A DNA stretch of 64,000 nt from Lysobacter sp. yr284 (GTDB lineage Bacteria > Pseudomonadota > Gammaproteobacteria > Xanthomonadales > Xanthomonadaceae): positions 186,001 through 250,000 of the forward strand of contig NZ_FNPT01000004.1 in NCBI RefSeq assembly GCF_900107375.1. Direction: 5' to 3'. Position 1 is the stretch's first letter; every line of letters starts with the position of its first letter. Below are positions 19,881 through 30,007 of the stretch, in pieces. Below the pieces are notes generated by a model, which saw only the letters and a list, made by a program, of their open reading frames with translations, was not told where the DNA came from and did no database searches. Position numbers and translations under genes: made by a program.

Positions 19881-20306
19881 TCAGCCCCTGCATTCGGCCG
19901 GCAGCTGCGACTTCTTGGCGCCGTTGGTCTCGGTGCAGGCCCAGTCGATGCGGCCCTTGTCGGCCGTCGGCACCAGCTTGAACTTGGCGATGGGATTGCC
20001 GCCGGAGAGGGCGGTGGCCTCGGTAACGATGACTCCGTTCGTGGCTTCGATCTTGACGCTGGCGCAGTACTTGCTGGCGACGAATTCGTACCCGGTGTTG
20101 GTGGCGTCGACCTTGTCCAGGCCGCCGCGGTCCTGGGCGGTTTCGGTCACGGCCAGCTTGGCGGCGGCGGCGACGTTCAGGCACTCGGCGTTCTTGGTGC
20201 GGACGCTGTAGTCCTGGTAAGCCGGCAGGGCGATGGCGATTAGGATGCCGAGGATCGCGATGACGATCATCAGCTCGATCAGGGTGAAGCCGTGTTGCTT
20301 GGTCAT
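19881..20306 (-). CDS. pilA: type IV major pilin-type protein (second copy)
   Basis: 141-residue type IVa prepilin with leader MTKQHG, cleavage before [20 protein letters not shown], then LPAYQDYSVRTKNAEC. The first ~55 residues are nearly identical to the other pilin, while the globular head diverges (DKVDATNTGYEF, KLVPTADKGRIDW). It has four cysteines (AECLNV, SKYCASV, WACTE, PAECRG) against two in the other copy, so a different disulfide pattern is likely. It has its own sigma-54 promoter and terminator. Which of the two is the principal fibre subunit cannot be told from sequence. Confidence 0.95.
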   Translation of the reverse strand: MTKQHGFTLIELMIVIAILGILIAIALPAYQDYSVRTKNAECLNVAAAAKLAVTETAQDRGGLDKVDATNTGYEFVASKYCASVKIEATNGVIVTEATALSGGNPIAKFKLVPTADKGRIDWACTETNGAKKSQLPAECRG

Positions 20307-20405
20307 GTGTATCCCCTAAGTGGTGTCGGACGTTGCGGGCGCCGGCAGGTACAGCAACCGCGGGTATCCGGCGGTCGTGCGAGTTGCGGGTGCGTAGGGG
20401 ATTAC

Positions 20406-20420
20406 GCAGGCTCCGTGCCA
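20406..20420 (-). promoter_or_regulatory. sigma-54 (RpoN) promoter of pilA2
   Basis: The minus strand reads TTGGCACGGAGCCTGCGT: GG and GC elements with exactly 10 bases between them. It shares TTGGCACGG and TGCGTA-type flanks with the pilA1 promoter and lies at the same distance (about 100 bases) from its start codon. The PilS/PilR pair encoded just upstream is the expected activator. Confidence 0.85.
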
Positions 20421-20823
20421 ATTCGAAATTGTGTGTAATTGCTGTGTGTAAATTGGACTTCGATTGGCGCACTTCATGCGTCTCTTGCCGAGGCAAGGAA
20501 TTGCGGCATTCGATGCGAAAGCGCCCCTGTGTTTTCGGGTGCGCTCGAAGCGAGATATTGGTCGCCATAAGCACGCACTGAAGGCACCCTCAGTGGAGTG
20601 CATCTGGTGCCTGCTGCCGTGCATTGGCTCGATCGACTGGCCGGGCGGCGCTCGCTCCGTGCCTGGTCGTCGATGCTTCGTCGGCGCCGGTCCGCGCCGG
20701 CCGGGCGCGCGCAGGGGCGTAACCGCTGCGCCCGGCAAAGTCGGTGCGGCCGATCCGCCGCGTCCAGTTGCGAGGTGCCGGCAGCTTCACGCCACGCTCG
20801 GCGGCGCGGCTTCGGGACTGGCC
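20421..20823. other. non-coding interval between pilR and pilA2
   Basis: No supported gene lies here. The AT-richer part upstream of the sigma-54 promoter (20425-20580) is where PilR enhancer sites would be expected, though I cannot assign one. The remainder up to the pilR terminator is GC-rich with only short, implausible frames. Confidence 0.4.
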
Positions 20824-20855
20824 AAAGAAAAACGCCGACCCTCGCGGATCGGCGT
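20824..20855 (-). terminator. terminator after pilR
   Basis: On the minus strand a 7-bp stem ACGCCGA / TCGGCGT (20849-20855 with 20832-20838) is followed by TTTTTCTTT. It lies 50 bases beyond the pilR stop. Confidence 0.75.
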
Positions 20856-20905
20856 CTTGTCGTGGCTTCGGGCCGAGCCGGCGGCCATCGCCGGCGCGCC
20901 GCGGC

Positions 20906-22321
20906 TCAGTCGATCCCGAGTTTCTTGAGCTTGTAGCGCAGCGCCCGGAAGGTGATGCCCAGCGCCGCCGCGGTGCGGGTCTTGTTGTAGCGGTTCTCCT
21001 GCAGCGCCTGTTGGATCGCGGCGCGTTCGATCTCTTCGATGTAGGACGGCAGGGCGCTGGTGGCGGTGTCGCGCGGGTTCAGCGTGCGCGGATCGACCGC
21101 GCCCGGCGGCACGGCCTGGCCGGCGGGCGGCGGTGCGGCGCCGGCGACGCTGCCCGGCGGGGCCTGGGTGGCCAGGCGCGGCAGGCGCAGGTCGCCGGCG
21201 CTGAGCACTTCGCCTTCGGCCAGGGCCAGGGCGCGTTCGAGGATGTTCTCCAGTTCGCGCACGTTGCCGGGGAAGTTGTAGGCGCGCAGCGCTTCGAGCG
21301 CGTCGTCGCCCAGCCGCGGCACCGGCCGGCCCTGGTTGCCGGCCAGGCGGTGCAGGATCTTCGCGGCCAGGCCGGGCAGGTCGTCCAGGCGCTCGCGCAG
21401 CGGCGGCACGCGCAGTTCGATCACGTTGATGCGGTAGTACAGGTCCTGGCGGAAGCGGCCTTCGGCGACCAGCGCGGCCAGGTCCTTGTGGGTGGCCGAG
21501 AGGATGCGCACGTCCACCGTCACCTCGGCCTGGGCGCCGACCGGGCGGATCGATTTTTCCTGGATCGCGCGCAGCAGCTTGACCTGCATCGCCAGCGGCA
21601 GCTCGGCGACTTCGTCGAGGAACAAGGTGCCGCCGTCGGCGGCCTGGAACAGGCCGGGCTTGTCGGCGTGGGCGCCGGTGAAGCTGCCCTTCTTGTGGCC
21701 GAAGAACTCGCTTTCCATCAGCTCGGCCGGGATCGCGCCGCAGTTGACCGGCACGAACGGCCCGTCGGCGCGGCCGCCCTCGGAATGGATGGTGCGCGCG
21801 ACCAGTTCCTTGCCCACGCCCGATTCGCCGGCGATGTACACCGGCGCCTGGCTGCGCGCGACCTTGCCGATGGTCTGGCGCAGCTTGATCATCGCCGGCG
21901 ATTCGCCGTACAGGCGCGAACCGACCGCCTCGCTGGCGGTGCGGCGGGTCTCGTGCAGCTCCAGCGCGTGGCGGACCAGGTCGCGCAGCACCGACAGGTC
22001 GACCGGCTTGGCGACGAAGTCGAACGCGCCGGCCTTGAGCGCTTCCACCGCGGCTTCGACGTTGCCGAAGGCGGTGATCATCGCCACCGGCGTGTTGGGA
22101 TGCTTCTGGCTGATCTCGGCGACCAGGTCCATGCCCGAGCCGTCGGGCAGGCGCATGTCGGTCAGGCACAGATCGTAACGATTGCGCAGCAGCTGGCTGC
22201 GGGCCTCGTTGAGGCCCGACGCGGTATCGCAACGCAGGCCCATGCGGCCCAACGTCATGACGAGCAACTCGCGGATATCGCGTTCGTCGTCGACTACCAA
22301 TGCACTACGGGTTTCAGCCAT
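20906..22321 (-). CDS. pilR: NtrC-family response regulator PilR
   Basis: Sigma-54-dependent activator of pilin transcription. 471 residues starting at ATG 22321 ([16 protein letters not shown]). The receiver domain has phospho-acceptor Asp55 ([13 protein letters not shown]). The AAA+ domain has Walker A GESGVGKE (165-172), the sigma-54 contact loop KGSFTGAH (GSFTGA variant of GAFTGA, about 212-217) and Walker [15 protein letters not shown] Fis-type helix-turn-helix ([20 protein letters not shown]) ends the protein. The frame stays open far upstream into pilS, but there it is only a shadow. It pairs with PilS and, by inference, acts on the two sigma-54 promoters at 19059 and 20406. Confidence 0.96.
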   Translation of the reverse strand: MAETRSALVVDDERDIRELLVMTLGRMGLRCDTASGLNEARSQLLRNRYDLCLTDMRLPDGSGMDLVAEISQKHPNTPVAMITAFGNVEAAVEALKAGAFDFVAKPVDLSVLRDLVRHALELHETRRTASEAVGSRLYGESPAMIKLRQTIGKVARSQAPVYIAGESGVGKELVARTIHSEGGRADGPFVPVNCGAIPAELMESEFFGHKKGSFTGAHADKPGLFQAADGGTLFLDEVAELPLAMQVKLLRAIQEKSIRPVGAQAEVTVDVRILSATHKDLAALVAEGRFRQDLYYRINVIELRVPPLRERLDDLPGLAAKILHRLAGNQGRPVPRLGDDALEALRAYNFPGNVRELENILERALALAEGEVLSAGDLRLPRLATQAPPGSVAGAAPPPAGQAVPPGAVDPRTLNPRDTATSALPSYIEEIERAAIQQALQENRYNKTRTAAALGITFRALRYKLKKLGID

Positions 22322-22419
22322 TACGCCCTCCACCGCCCACGATAACTTAACGAACCTGTCGCGGCCAAGACGCTTGTGGCACGTTTTCTGCTTGCCGTGC
22401 GCGCAGTCACATTGTTCGC

Positions 22420-24045
22420 TCAGGCCGACGCGAGCGCGCTGGCGCCGGCCAGGCGGATGCGGAAACAGCCGCCGCCGCCGGGCACCGGCACGTAGTCGAG
22501 CGAGGCCTGGTTGGCGCGGCACAGCTCGCGCGCGATGTACAGGCCCAGGCCGGTGCCGTGCGCGGAGGTGGTGAAGAACGGCCGGAACAGGCGTTCGGCG
22601 ACCGAGTCGGGAATGCCGGGGCCGCGGTCGAGCACGTCGATCGCCGGCAGCCCGACTTCGTCGAAGTACACGTGCACGCTGACCCGCGCCGGTTCGCCGG
22701 GCTGGCGGCCGTAGGTCAGCGCGTTGTGCACCAGCACGGTCAGCGCCTGGTGCAGCTGGCGCGGATCGACCAGCGCCGGCGCCTGCGCGTGCGCGCCGGT
22801 GGCGCGCACGGTGTCCTGCTCGATCGGGTGGATGGCGCGGTATTCGTCGACGAACTGGCGCACGAAGCCCATCAGCTCGACGTGTTCGGGCTTGGCCGGC
22901 TCGCGCCTCGCCATGCCGAGCACGTTCTCGACGATGCCGTTCATGCGCGAGCCCTGCTGGCGGATGATCTCGAGCAGGCGCCGGTCGGACACGGCGATGT
23001 CGCGCGACTCCTCCAGCAGCTGCACGGCGTAGTTGATCGCCGCCAGCGGGTTGCGGATCTCGTGGGCGAGGCTGGCCGAGAAGCGGCCCAGCGCGGCCAG
23101 GGTGATCGATTCGGCGCGGCGCGAGACCAGCGAGGTGTCGTCGAGGAAGATCAGGGTCTGGTCGCTGCCGGCGAGCAAGCGGGTGAAGCGCGGCACCACT
23201 TCCGGCAGGTCCGGCGCCAGCCGCAGCGGGCTTTCGTCCGGGCGGCCCTCGACCCGCCAGCGGCCGAGCCGGCGCGACAGTTCCGGCGAGGCGATCGCCA
23301 GCACCCGATGGCCGTGCTGGCCGCCGTTGTGCTCGCCGTTGTCGCCCAGCAGCAGCATCGCCGCCTCGTTGGCCAGGCGCAGCCGGCCTTCGCCGTCGAC
23401 CAGCAGCACCCCGGTGCGCATGCGCCGGATGATGAGTTCGTTGATCTCGGCGTAGTTGGCGGCCTCGGCGCCGCGGCGCTCGGCCAGTTCCTGGCTCTGG
23501 CGCATCTGCCGACCCAGGGTGTTGGTCAGCAGCGCGATCGACAGGTAGCCCAGGGCGAACATCACCGGCTCGGCGACGGTGCGGCCGAGCGCCTCGTTGC
23601 CCAGTTCGGTCCACAGCCATTCGCCGACCAGCCCCAGGCAGGCGGCGATCGCCGCGCCGATGCCGAAGCGGGTCGGCAGCAGCAGCGCGGCGGCGCCGAC
23701 GTTGAACATCAGCATCAGGGCGATGCCGGTGCCGGCGCCGGGCAGGGCGTGGATCGAGAGGATGCCGAAGAACAGGTCGCAGGCGATGCCGGCGAAGACC
23801 TGCGCGCGCAGGTCGCCGCGGCGGCCGAACACGAACAGCAGGCTGGCGATGAACAGATAGGACAGCGACAGCGAGCGGGCGAACAGGTCGTGGCGCGGCG
23901 CCCCGATCAGGTTCTCGACCGGGCCGAACAGGAACAGCACCAGCAGCGCCGCCTCGAGCAGGCGGTAGAGGGTGAAGAAATACAGTTCGCGGCGCAGCGC
24001 GGAGTCGGCATCGGCCGGAGTGACGGGGGCGAGACCTGACGGCAA
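22420..24045 (-). CDS. pilS: sensor histidine kinase PilS
   Basis: Inner-membrane NtrB-like kinase that phosphorylates PilR. 541 residues: about six N-terminal membrane helices (residues 25-190), a PAS-like linker (RMRTGVLLVDGEGRLRLANE), the dimerisation/H box with His328 (ASLAHEIRNPLAAI), and the ATPase domain with N box (LVHNALTYGR), G1 (DRGPGIPD) and G2 (HGTGLGLYIA). Its gene precedes pilR by 98 bases on the same strand. In Pseudomonas, PilS senses pilin in the membrane; the same is likely here with two pilins present. Confidence 0.95.
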   Translation of the reverse strand: MPSGLAPVTPADADSALRRELYFFTLYRLLEAALLVLFLFGPVENLIGAPRHDLFARSLSLSYLFIASLLFVFGRRGDLRAQVFAGIACDLFFGILSIHALPGAGTGIALMLMFNVGAAALLLPTRFGIGAAIAACLGLVGEWLWTELGNEALGRTVAEPVMFALGYLSIALLTNTLGRQMRQSQELAERRGAEAANYAEINELIIRRMRTGVLLVDGEGRLRLANEAAMLLLGDNGEHNGGQHGHRVLAIASPELSRRLGRWRVEGRPDESPLRLAPDLPEVVPRFTRLLAGSDQTLIFLDDTSLVSRRAESITLAALGRFSASLAHEIRNPLAAINYAVQLLEESRDIAVSDRRLLEIIRQQGSRMNGIVENVLGMARREPAKPEHVELMGFVRQFVDEYRAIHPIEQDTVRATGAHAQAPALVDPRQLHQALTVLVHNALTYGRQPGEPARVSVHVYFDEVGLPAIDVLDRGPGIPDSVAERLFRPFFTTSAHGTGLGLYIARELCRANQASLDYVPVPGGGGCFRIRLAGASALASA

Positions 24046-24410
24046 GCGGGTTTCCCTGCGCGGGCGGAGTATCGATCAGTATAGGGCGGCTGGCTGGCGC
24101 GGTCGCCGCGCCGCGCGGCCGCCTTGGACGCAGACGGGCGCAGGCCTTGCGCTGCCGGTGTGCCGGCCTTGCCGGATCTGGCCACAGGTCCGGTGACGGT
24201 CCGCGCCGGCCCGGGGCGGGGCCGTTCGCAGCCGCCGGCAAGACCCGCCCGGGCCCGCCGCGGCCCGGTACGCGGGCTTCCGCCGGTCGGCCCGGCCGCG
24301 CGGGGTTTTGCTCGCCCCGCCGCGATCGGCGACAATGCGGCCCCCTCGCGCCCGCTCCGGCCCCCGGCCGTGCGTCCGCGCGGGACGTCTTTCACTCCCC
24401 TCGGTGACGC
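24046..24410. other. divergent intergenic region pilS / sucC
   Basis: 365 bases of very GC-rich sequence separate the divergent pilS and sucC starts. Promoters for both must lie here, but I could not place convincing -35/-10 elements. No gene or repeat is supported. Confidence 0.5.
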
Positions 24411-25577
<1,167 letters not shown>

Positions 25578-25589
25578 GGGGCCGATGAC

Positions 25590-26465
25590 ATGTCCGTTTT
25601 GATCAACAAGAACACCAAGGTGATCGTGCAGGGCTTCACCGGCTCGCAGGGCACCTTCCACGCCGAACAGATGCTCGAGTACGGCACCAAGGTCGTCGGC
25701 GGCGTGACCCCGGGCAAGGGCAGCACCCAGCACCTGGGGCTGCCGGTGTTCAACACCGTGCGCGACGCGGTCAACGAGACCGGCGCCGACGCGTCGGTGA
25801 TCTACGTGCCGCCGCCGTTCGCGGCCGACGCGATCCTGGAAGCGGCCGACGCCGGCATCAAGGTCATCGTGTGCATCACCGAAGGCATCCCGGTGCTGGA
25901 CATGCTGCGGGTCAAGAACACCCTCAACGGCTTTGAGGACGTGGTCCTGGTCGGTCCGAACTGCCCCGGCGTGATCACCCCGGGCGAGTGCAAGATCGGC
26001 ATCATGCCGGGCCACATCCACAAGCCGGGCGTGATCGGCATCGTCTCGCGTTCGGGCACGCTGACCTATGAAGCGGTCAAGCAGACCACCGACGTGGGCC
26101 TGGGCCAGTCGACCTGCATCGGCATCGGCGGCGACCCGATCAACGGCACCAACTTCATCGACGCGCTGAAGTGGTTCCAGGACGACCCGCAGACCGAAGG
26201 CATCATCATGGTCGGCGAGATCGGCGGTTCGGCCGAGGAAGAAGCGGCCGAGTTCATCGCCCAGTACGTGACCAAGCCGGTGGTCGGCTTCATCGCCGGC
26301 GCCTCGGCGCCGAAGGGCAAGCGCATGGGCCATGCCGGTGCGATCGCTTCGGGCGGTTCGGGCACGGCCGAAGGCAAGTTCGCGGCGATGGAGAAGGCCG
26401 GCGTCACCACGGTCAAGTCGCCGGGCGACCTGGGCGCGGCGATCGCCAAGCGTTTGGGCAAGTAA
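25590..26465 (+). CDS. sucD: succinyl-CoA synthetase, alpha subunit
   Basis: CoA-binding and phosphohistidine subunit of the succinyl-CoA synthetase heterotetramer. 291 residues. The N-terminal Rossmann CoA-binding region is [20 protein letters not shown]. The catalytic His is His248 in [18 protein letters not shown]. The conserved [20 protein letters not shown] stretch is present. It forms an operon with sucC and ends 39 bases before a textbook terminator. Confidence 0.98.
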   Translation: MSVLINKNTKVIVQGFTGSQGTFHAEQMLEYGTKVVGGVTPGKGSTQHLGLPVFNTVRDAVNETGADASVIYVPPPFAADAILEAADAGIKVIVCITEGIPVLDMLRVKNTLNGFEDVVLVGPNCPGVITPGECKIGIMPGHIHKPGVIGIVSRSGTLTYEAVKQTTDVGLGQSTCIGIGGDPINGTNFIDALKWFQDDPQTEGIIMVGEIGGSAEEEAAEFIAQYVTKPVVGFIAGASAPKGKRMGHAGAIASGGSGTAEGKFAAMEKAGVTTVKSPGDLGAAIAKRLGK

Positions 26466-26504
26466 GCAGTCGGGTCGGTCGGATTCGTCCGGTTGGATCT
26501 GTGG

Positions 26505-26529
26505 AAAAGCCGCCTTCGGGCGGCTTTTT
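26505..26529 (+). terminator. intrinsic terminator of sucCD
   Basis: A 10-bp stem AAAAGCCGCC / GGCGGCTTTT (26505-26514 with 26519-26528) with a UUCG tetraloop is followed by T. Canonical Rho-independent terminator 39 bases after sucD. Confidence 0.92.
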
Positions 26530-26535
26530 CGTTGT

Positions 26536-26675
26536 TGGGCGGCCCTCACCCCAACCCTTCTCCCGCAAGCGGGAGAGGGGCTCGAATGCACGGGAGGGCA
26601 GCGAAATTCCTACGTCTCGACGCGGCAAGGCCCCTCTCCCGCTTGCGGGAGAGGGGTTGGGGTGAGGGCCGCCCA
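26536..26675. repeat. long inverted repeat, family C (CCCTCACCCCAACCC type)
   Basis: Two 45-base arms, 26536-26580 and 26631-26675, are inverted copies of each other with one mismatch. Each arm itself contains a hairpin CTCTCCCGC-aa-GCGGGAGAG. The element lies between the sucCD terminator and the DUF559 gene. This sequence type is a frequent intergenic repeat in xanthomonads. Confidence 0.8.
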
Positions 26676-26717
26676 GCAGCGAGATACTGCCCTCCCGCCA
26701 AACCGAGGAGCGCAAGG

Positions 26718-27092
26718 ATGCGCCCACGCCAAAAGCGCCAGTTCGCCCGCCGCCTGCGCCGGACCATGACCGACGCCGAGCGCCGCCTGTGGTTCCACCT
26801 GCGCGACCGCAGGCTGCTGGGCTTCAAGTTCCGCCGCCAGGTGCCCATCGGCTCCTACGTTGCCGACTTTGCCTGCATGCAGCGCCGCCTGATCGTCGAA
26901 GTCGACGACGGCCAGCACGGCGCCTGCCTCGCCGACGCCGTCCGCAGCATGGCCCTACAGGCCGAGGGCTACCGCGTCCTCAGATTCTGGAACAATGACG
27001 TCCTGCTGCAGACCCAAGCCGTCCTCGAACAGATCCTGGCCGCGCTCGACGGCCACCCCCGCGACCGACTTTCTCGAATCCCGCACCCATGA
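26718..27092 (+). CDS. DUF559 (Vsr/restriction-endonuclease-like fold) protein
   Basis: 124-residue DUF559 protein, a family related to very-short-patch-repair and PD-(D/E)XK nucleases. The typical pattern is present: TDAERRLWFHLRDRRLLGFK, FRRQVPIGSYVADFAC, LIVEVDDGQH, and YRVLRFWNNDVL. The Asp in VADFAC, the Glu in IVEVDDGQH and the downstream basic residues could form the nuclease centre; activity is unproven. ATG 26718 has an AAGGA site just before it. The stop overlaps the nadE start by four bases (ATGA). It is set between a long inverted repeat and nadE, which suggests late insertion into the locus. Confidence 0.8.
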   Translation: MRPRQKRQFARRLRRTMTDAERRLWFHLRDRRLLGFKFRRQVPIGSYVADFACMQRRLIVEVDDGQHGACLADAVRSMALQAEGYRVLRFWNNDVLLQTQAVLEQILAALDGHPRDRLSRIPHP

Positions 27093-28726
27093 CCCAGCCC
27101 CTGCGCATCGCCCTGGCCCAGTTCGATTTCCCCGTCGGCGCGGTCGACGCCAACGCCGAGCGCATCGCCGCGCTGATCGCCCAGGCCCGCGACGAGCACG
27201 GCGCCGACGTGGTGCTGCTCCCGGAACTGGCGATCAGCGGCTATCCGCCCGAAGACCTGCTGCTGCGCCCGGGTTTCCTCGCCGACTGCCAGGCCGCGCT
27301 GGAGCGCGTGGCGGCGACGACGCACGGCATCGTCGCCGTGGTCGGCTGGCCGCAGGCGGCCGGGGCGGTGGTCTACAACGCCGCCAGCGTGCTGCGCGGC
27401 GGTCGTATCGAGGCGACCTACCGCAAGCGCGAGCTGCCCAACTACGCGGTGTTCGACGAGCGCCGCTACTTCGACGTCGATCCCGACGGCGAAGCGGTGG
27501 TGTTCGAAGCCAAGGGCGTGCAGGTCGGCGTGGTGATCTGCGAGGACCTGTGGTTCGCCGAGCCGCTGGCGGCGACCGCGCGCGCCGGCGCCAGCCTGGT
27601 GCTGGTGCCCAACGCCTCGCCGTTCGAGCGCGACAAGCACGCCCAGCGCGACGCGCTGCTGGACCTGCGCGCGCGCGAGACCGGCGTGGCCCTGGCCTAT
27701 CTCAACGTGGTCGGCGGCCAGGACGCGCTGGTGTTCGACGGCGCCTCGGTGCTGGCCGACGGCGACGGCACGGTGCACCCGGCCGCGGCCGCGTTCGAGG
27801 ACCATTGGCTGGTCGCCGACTACGACGACGCCAACCGCCGCTTCACCCCGGTGTCGTGGCCGGTCGAGCACGAGGAAAGCCGCGACGCGCTGGCCTGGCG
27901 CGCGGTGGTGCGCGGCACCCGCGACTACTGCCGCAAGAACGGCTTCGAACAGGTCTGGCTGGGCCTGTCGGGCGGCATCGATTCCTCGCTGGTGATGGCC
28001 ATCGCGGTCGATGCGCTGGGGCCGGAGAACGTCGTCGCCGTACGCATGCCCTCGCGCTACACCGCCGACCTGTCCAACGACCTGGCCGCCGAGCAGTGCG
28101 CGCGCCAGGGCGTGCGGCTGCTGGCGCTGCCGATCGAGGCGCCGTTCCAGGGCTTCCTCGACACCCTGGCCGAGGCCTTCGCCGGCAAGCCGGTGGACGT
28201 GACCGAGGAGAACCTGCAGTCGCGCACCCGCGGCGCGCTGATGATGGCGATGAGCAACAAGTTCGGCGGCCTGCTGCTGACCACCGGCAACAAGAGCGAG
28301 TACGCGGTCGGCTACGCCACCATCTACGGCGACATGTGCGGCGGCTACGCGCCGATCAAGGACCTGTACAAGACCGAGGTGTTCGCGTTGGCGCGCTGGC
28401 GCAACGCGGTCGCCGGCTCGCCGGTGATCCCGTGGGCGGTGATCGACCGGCCGCCGTCGGCGGAGCTGCGCGAGAACCAGAAGGACCAGGATTCGCTGCC
28501 GCCCTACGACGTGCTCGACGCGATCCTGCTGCGCTACGTCGACCAGGAGCAGTCGCGCGAGGAGATCGTCGCCGCCGGGTTCGAGGCCGCGACCGTCGAC
28601 CGGGTGCTGCGGCTGGTGCGGATCAGCGAGTGGAAGCGGCACCAGGCCGCGCCGGGGCCGAAGGTGTCGCGGCGCGCGTTCGGGCGCGAGCGGCGGTATC
28701 CGATCACCAACCGCTACTCCGGTTGA
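27089..28726 (+). CDS. nadE: NAD+ synthase, glutamine-hydrolysing
   Basis: Makes NAD+ from deamido-NAD+ using glutamine as the ammonia source. 545 residues with two domains. The N-terminal nitrilase-type amidase has the catalytic triad Glu46 (LLPELAISGY), Lys113 (YRKRELPNY) and Cys151 (VVICEDLWF). The C-terminal ATP-pyrophosphatase has SGGIDSSL and TTGNKSEYAVGYATIYGDMC. The coding region starts at ATG 27089 inside the DUF559 stop. It ends facing bamD across a repeat pair and a bidirectional terminator. Confidence 0.96.
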   Translation: MTQPLRIALAQFDFPVGAVDANAERIAALIAQARDEHGADVVLLPELAISGYPPEDLLLRPGFLADCQAALERVAATTHGIVAVVGWPQAAGAVVYNAASVLRGGRIEATYRKRELPNYAVFDERRYFDVDPDGEAVVFEAKGVQVGVVICEDLWFAEPLAATARAGASLVLVPNASPFERDKHAQRDALLDLRARETGVALAYLNVVGGQDALVFDGASVLADGDGTVHPAAAAFEDHWLVADYDDANRRFTPVSWPVEHEESRDALAWRAVVRGTRDYCRKNGFEQVWLGLSGGIDSSLVMAIAVDALGPENVVAVRMPSRYTADLSNDLAAEQCARQGVRLLALPIEAPFQGFLDTLAEAFAGKPVDVTEENLQSRTRGALMMAMSNKFGGLLLTTGNKSEYAVGYATIYGDMCGGYAPIKDLYKTEVFALARWRNAVAGSPVIPWAVIDRPPSAELRENQKDQDSLPPYDVLDAILLRYVDQEQSREEIVAAGFEAATVDRVLRLVRISEWKRHQAAPGPKVSRRAFGRERRYPITNRYSG

Positions 28727-28747
28727 GGTTGTTGGCGCGTTTCTCCC

Positions 28748-28901
28748 TGTAGGAGCGGCGCGAGCCGCGACAACGCAACCACGACGCAGCGCCACGACGC
28801 GCGGCGTCGCTGCCGGTTGAGGCTTCGTGGGGGGCGATTCGCTTTTCGGTGCAGGCGCTACAGGCGCGGTGTCGCGGTCGCGGCTTGCGCCGCTCCTACA
28901 G
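28748..28901. repeat. inverted REP pair, family A (TGTAGGAGCGGCGCAAGCCGCG type)
   Basis: One copy reads TGTAGGAGCGGCGCGAGCCG at 28748, and its complement ends at 28901. Each copy is itself palindromic (GCGGCG..CGCCGC core). The same element occurs at 38869-39003 and 57756-58232, with a degenerate copy at 61172. It sits 3' of nadE. Confidence 0.8.
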
Positions 28902-28932
28902 GTGGCTTCGGCCGCATTCTTGCGGTCTGGAA

Positions 28933-28964
28933 CGAAAAACGCCGCCCGAGGGCGGCGTTTTTCG
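28933..28964. terminator. bidirectional terminator between nadE and bamD
   Basis: Perfect 14-bp stem CGAAAAACGCCGCC / GGCGGCGTTTTTCG (28933-28946 with 28951-28964), loop CGAG, with A/T tracts on both flanks. It serves the convergent genes nadE and bamD. Confidence 0.92.
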
Positions 28965-28983
28965 TTGGCGAGGGCGGTAAGGC

Positions 28984-29910
28984 TTATTCGCCCTTGCCCG
29001 CCTTCTCGGCGCGCTTGGCTTCGAGCTTGTCGCGGTTGTCCACCGCCGAGCGCTCGCCCGCGAACGGGTTGAGCTTGCGCAGGTTGCTCGGGTAGTCCGG
29101 CCAGTCGCCGGTCAGCGCCGGGTGGTTGGCGTCGTTCTGTTGCAGCACGCGCTTGGCGTCGGCGGCCAGGCCCGCGTTGCCCAGGCCCTCGTAGGACTTC
29201 ATCAGCACCGCCACCGCGTCGTACTGGTAGCCGCTCTGGGGGTAGGTTTCCAGCAAGAACTTGGCGCGGTCGGCCGCGGCCACGTAGGCGGTGCGGCGCA
29301 GGTAGTACAGCGAGACGTCCAGCTCGTGGCGGGCGAAGGTGTCGCGCAGCACGATCATGCGCTTGCGCGCGTCCTGCGCGTAGCGGCTGTTCGGGTAGCG
29401 CTCGACCACGATCTGGAAGTCGTTGTACGCCTGCATCGGCGTGGCCAGGTCGCGGCGGCTCACGTCCAGGCGCCAGACTTTCTGCAGGAACACGGTGTCG
29501 CGGCTGGAATTGACCAGGCCGCGCAGGTAGTACAGGTAGGCGATGTTGCGGTGGGTCGGGTAGGTGCGGATGAAGCGGTCGATGCTGCTGATCGCGTCGT
29601 CGTGCTTGCCCGACTTGTACTGGGCGTAGGCCGTCTCGATCAGGGCCTGCTCGGTGTAGGGGCCGTACGGGTACTGGGCGACCAGGCGCTTGAAGCTCAG
29701 CTCGGCCGAGGCCCAGTTGCCGTTGGTCATCGACTTGTGGGCCTTCTCGTAGATGGCCTCGACCGGCTGGCCCTCGTCGGCGTCCTTGTTCTTCTTGAAC
29801 ATCTTGCCGACCCGCGAGCAGCCAGTGCCGGCCACGGCGACGATCAGCAGCAGGGACACTACGCGCAGCAGGGCGCGGGACGGGGTGGAACGTTCGGTCA
29901 TGGCAGGCAT
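28984..29910 (-). CDS. bamD: outer-membrane assembly lipoprotein BamD
   Basis: Lipoprotein of the BAM complex that inserts beta-barrel proteins into the outer membrane. 308 residues. The signal peptide ends in a lipobox (VAGTGC) with Cys31 as the lipidation site. TPR repeats follow: EAIYEKAHKSMTNGNWASAE, then AQYPYGPYTEQALIETAYAQ, then SIDRFIRTYPTHRNIAYLYY. The C-terminal region is extended and charged compared with the E. coli protein (245 residues). The start could equally be the second Met (29901). It is divergent from rluD, the conserved arrangement. Confidence 0.95.
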   Translation of the reverse strand: MPAMTERSTPSRALLRVVSLLLIVAVAGTGCSRVGKMFKKNKDADEGQPVEAIYEKAHKSMTNGNWASAELSFKRLVAQYPYGPYTEQALIETAYAQYKSGKHDDAISSIDRFIRTYPTHRNIAYLYYLRGLVNSSRDTVFLQKVWRLDVSRRDLATPMQAYNDFQIVVERYPNSRYAQDARKRMIVLRDTFARHELDVSLYYLRRTAYVAAADRAKFLLETYPQSGYQYDAVAVLMKSYEGLGNAGLAADAKRVLQQNDANHPALTGDWPDYPSNLRKLNPFAGERSAVDNRDKLEAKRAEKAGKGE

Positions 29911-30007
29911 CGACAGGCGCCGGAGGCACGAAGAGCCGATAATAGCAGTCCGCGGGTCCGAGCCCTTAACCGGACCCGTCTTCCCTCACTAGCCCCCGAA
30001 GCCCGCG

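Noticed and set aside
22322-24241. Long upstream extension of the PilR frame across pilS
   Set aside because: The conserved receiver domain starts at the ATG 22321; upstream residues are Arg/Pro-rich shadow of pilS.
26493-26717. N-terminal extension of the DUF559 frame through the inverted repeat
   Set aside because: The residues encoded there come from terminator and repeat sequence; the conserved region starts just after ATG 26718.
28817-29095. Short plus-strand frame between nadE and bamD
   Set aside because: It is made of REP repeat and terminator sequence; no ribosome site and no homology signal.
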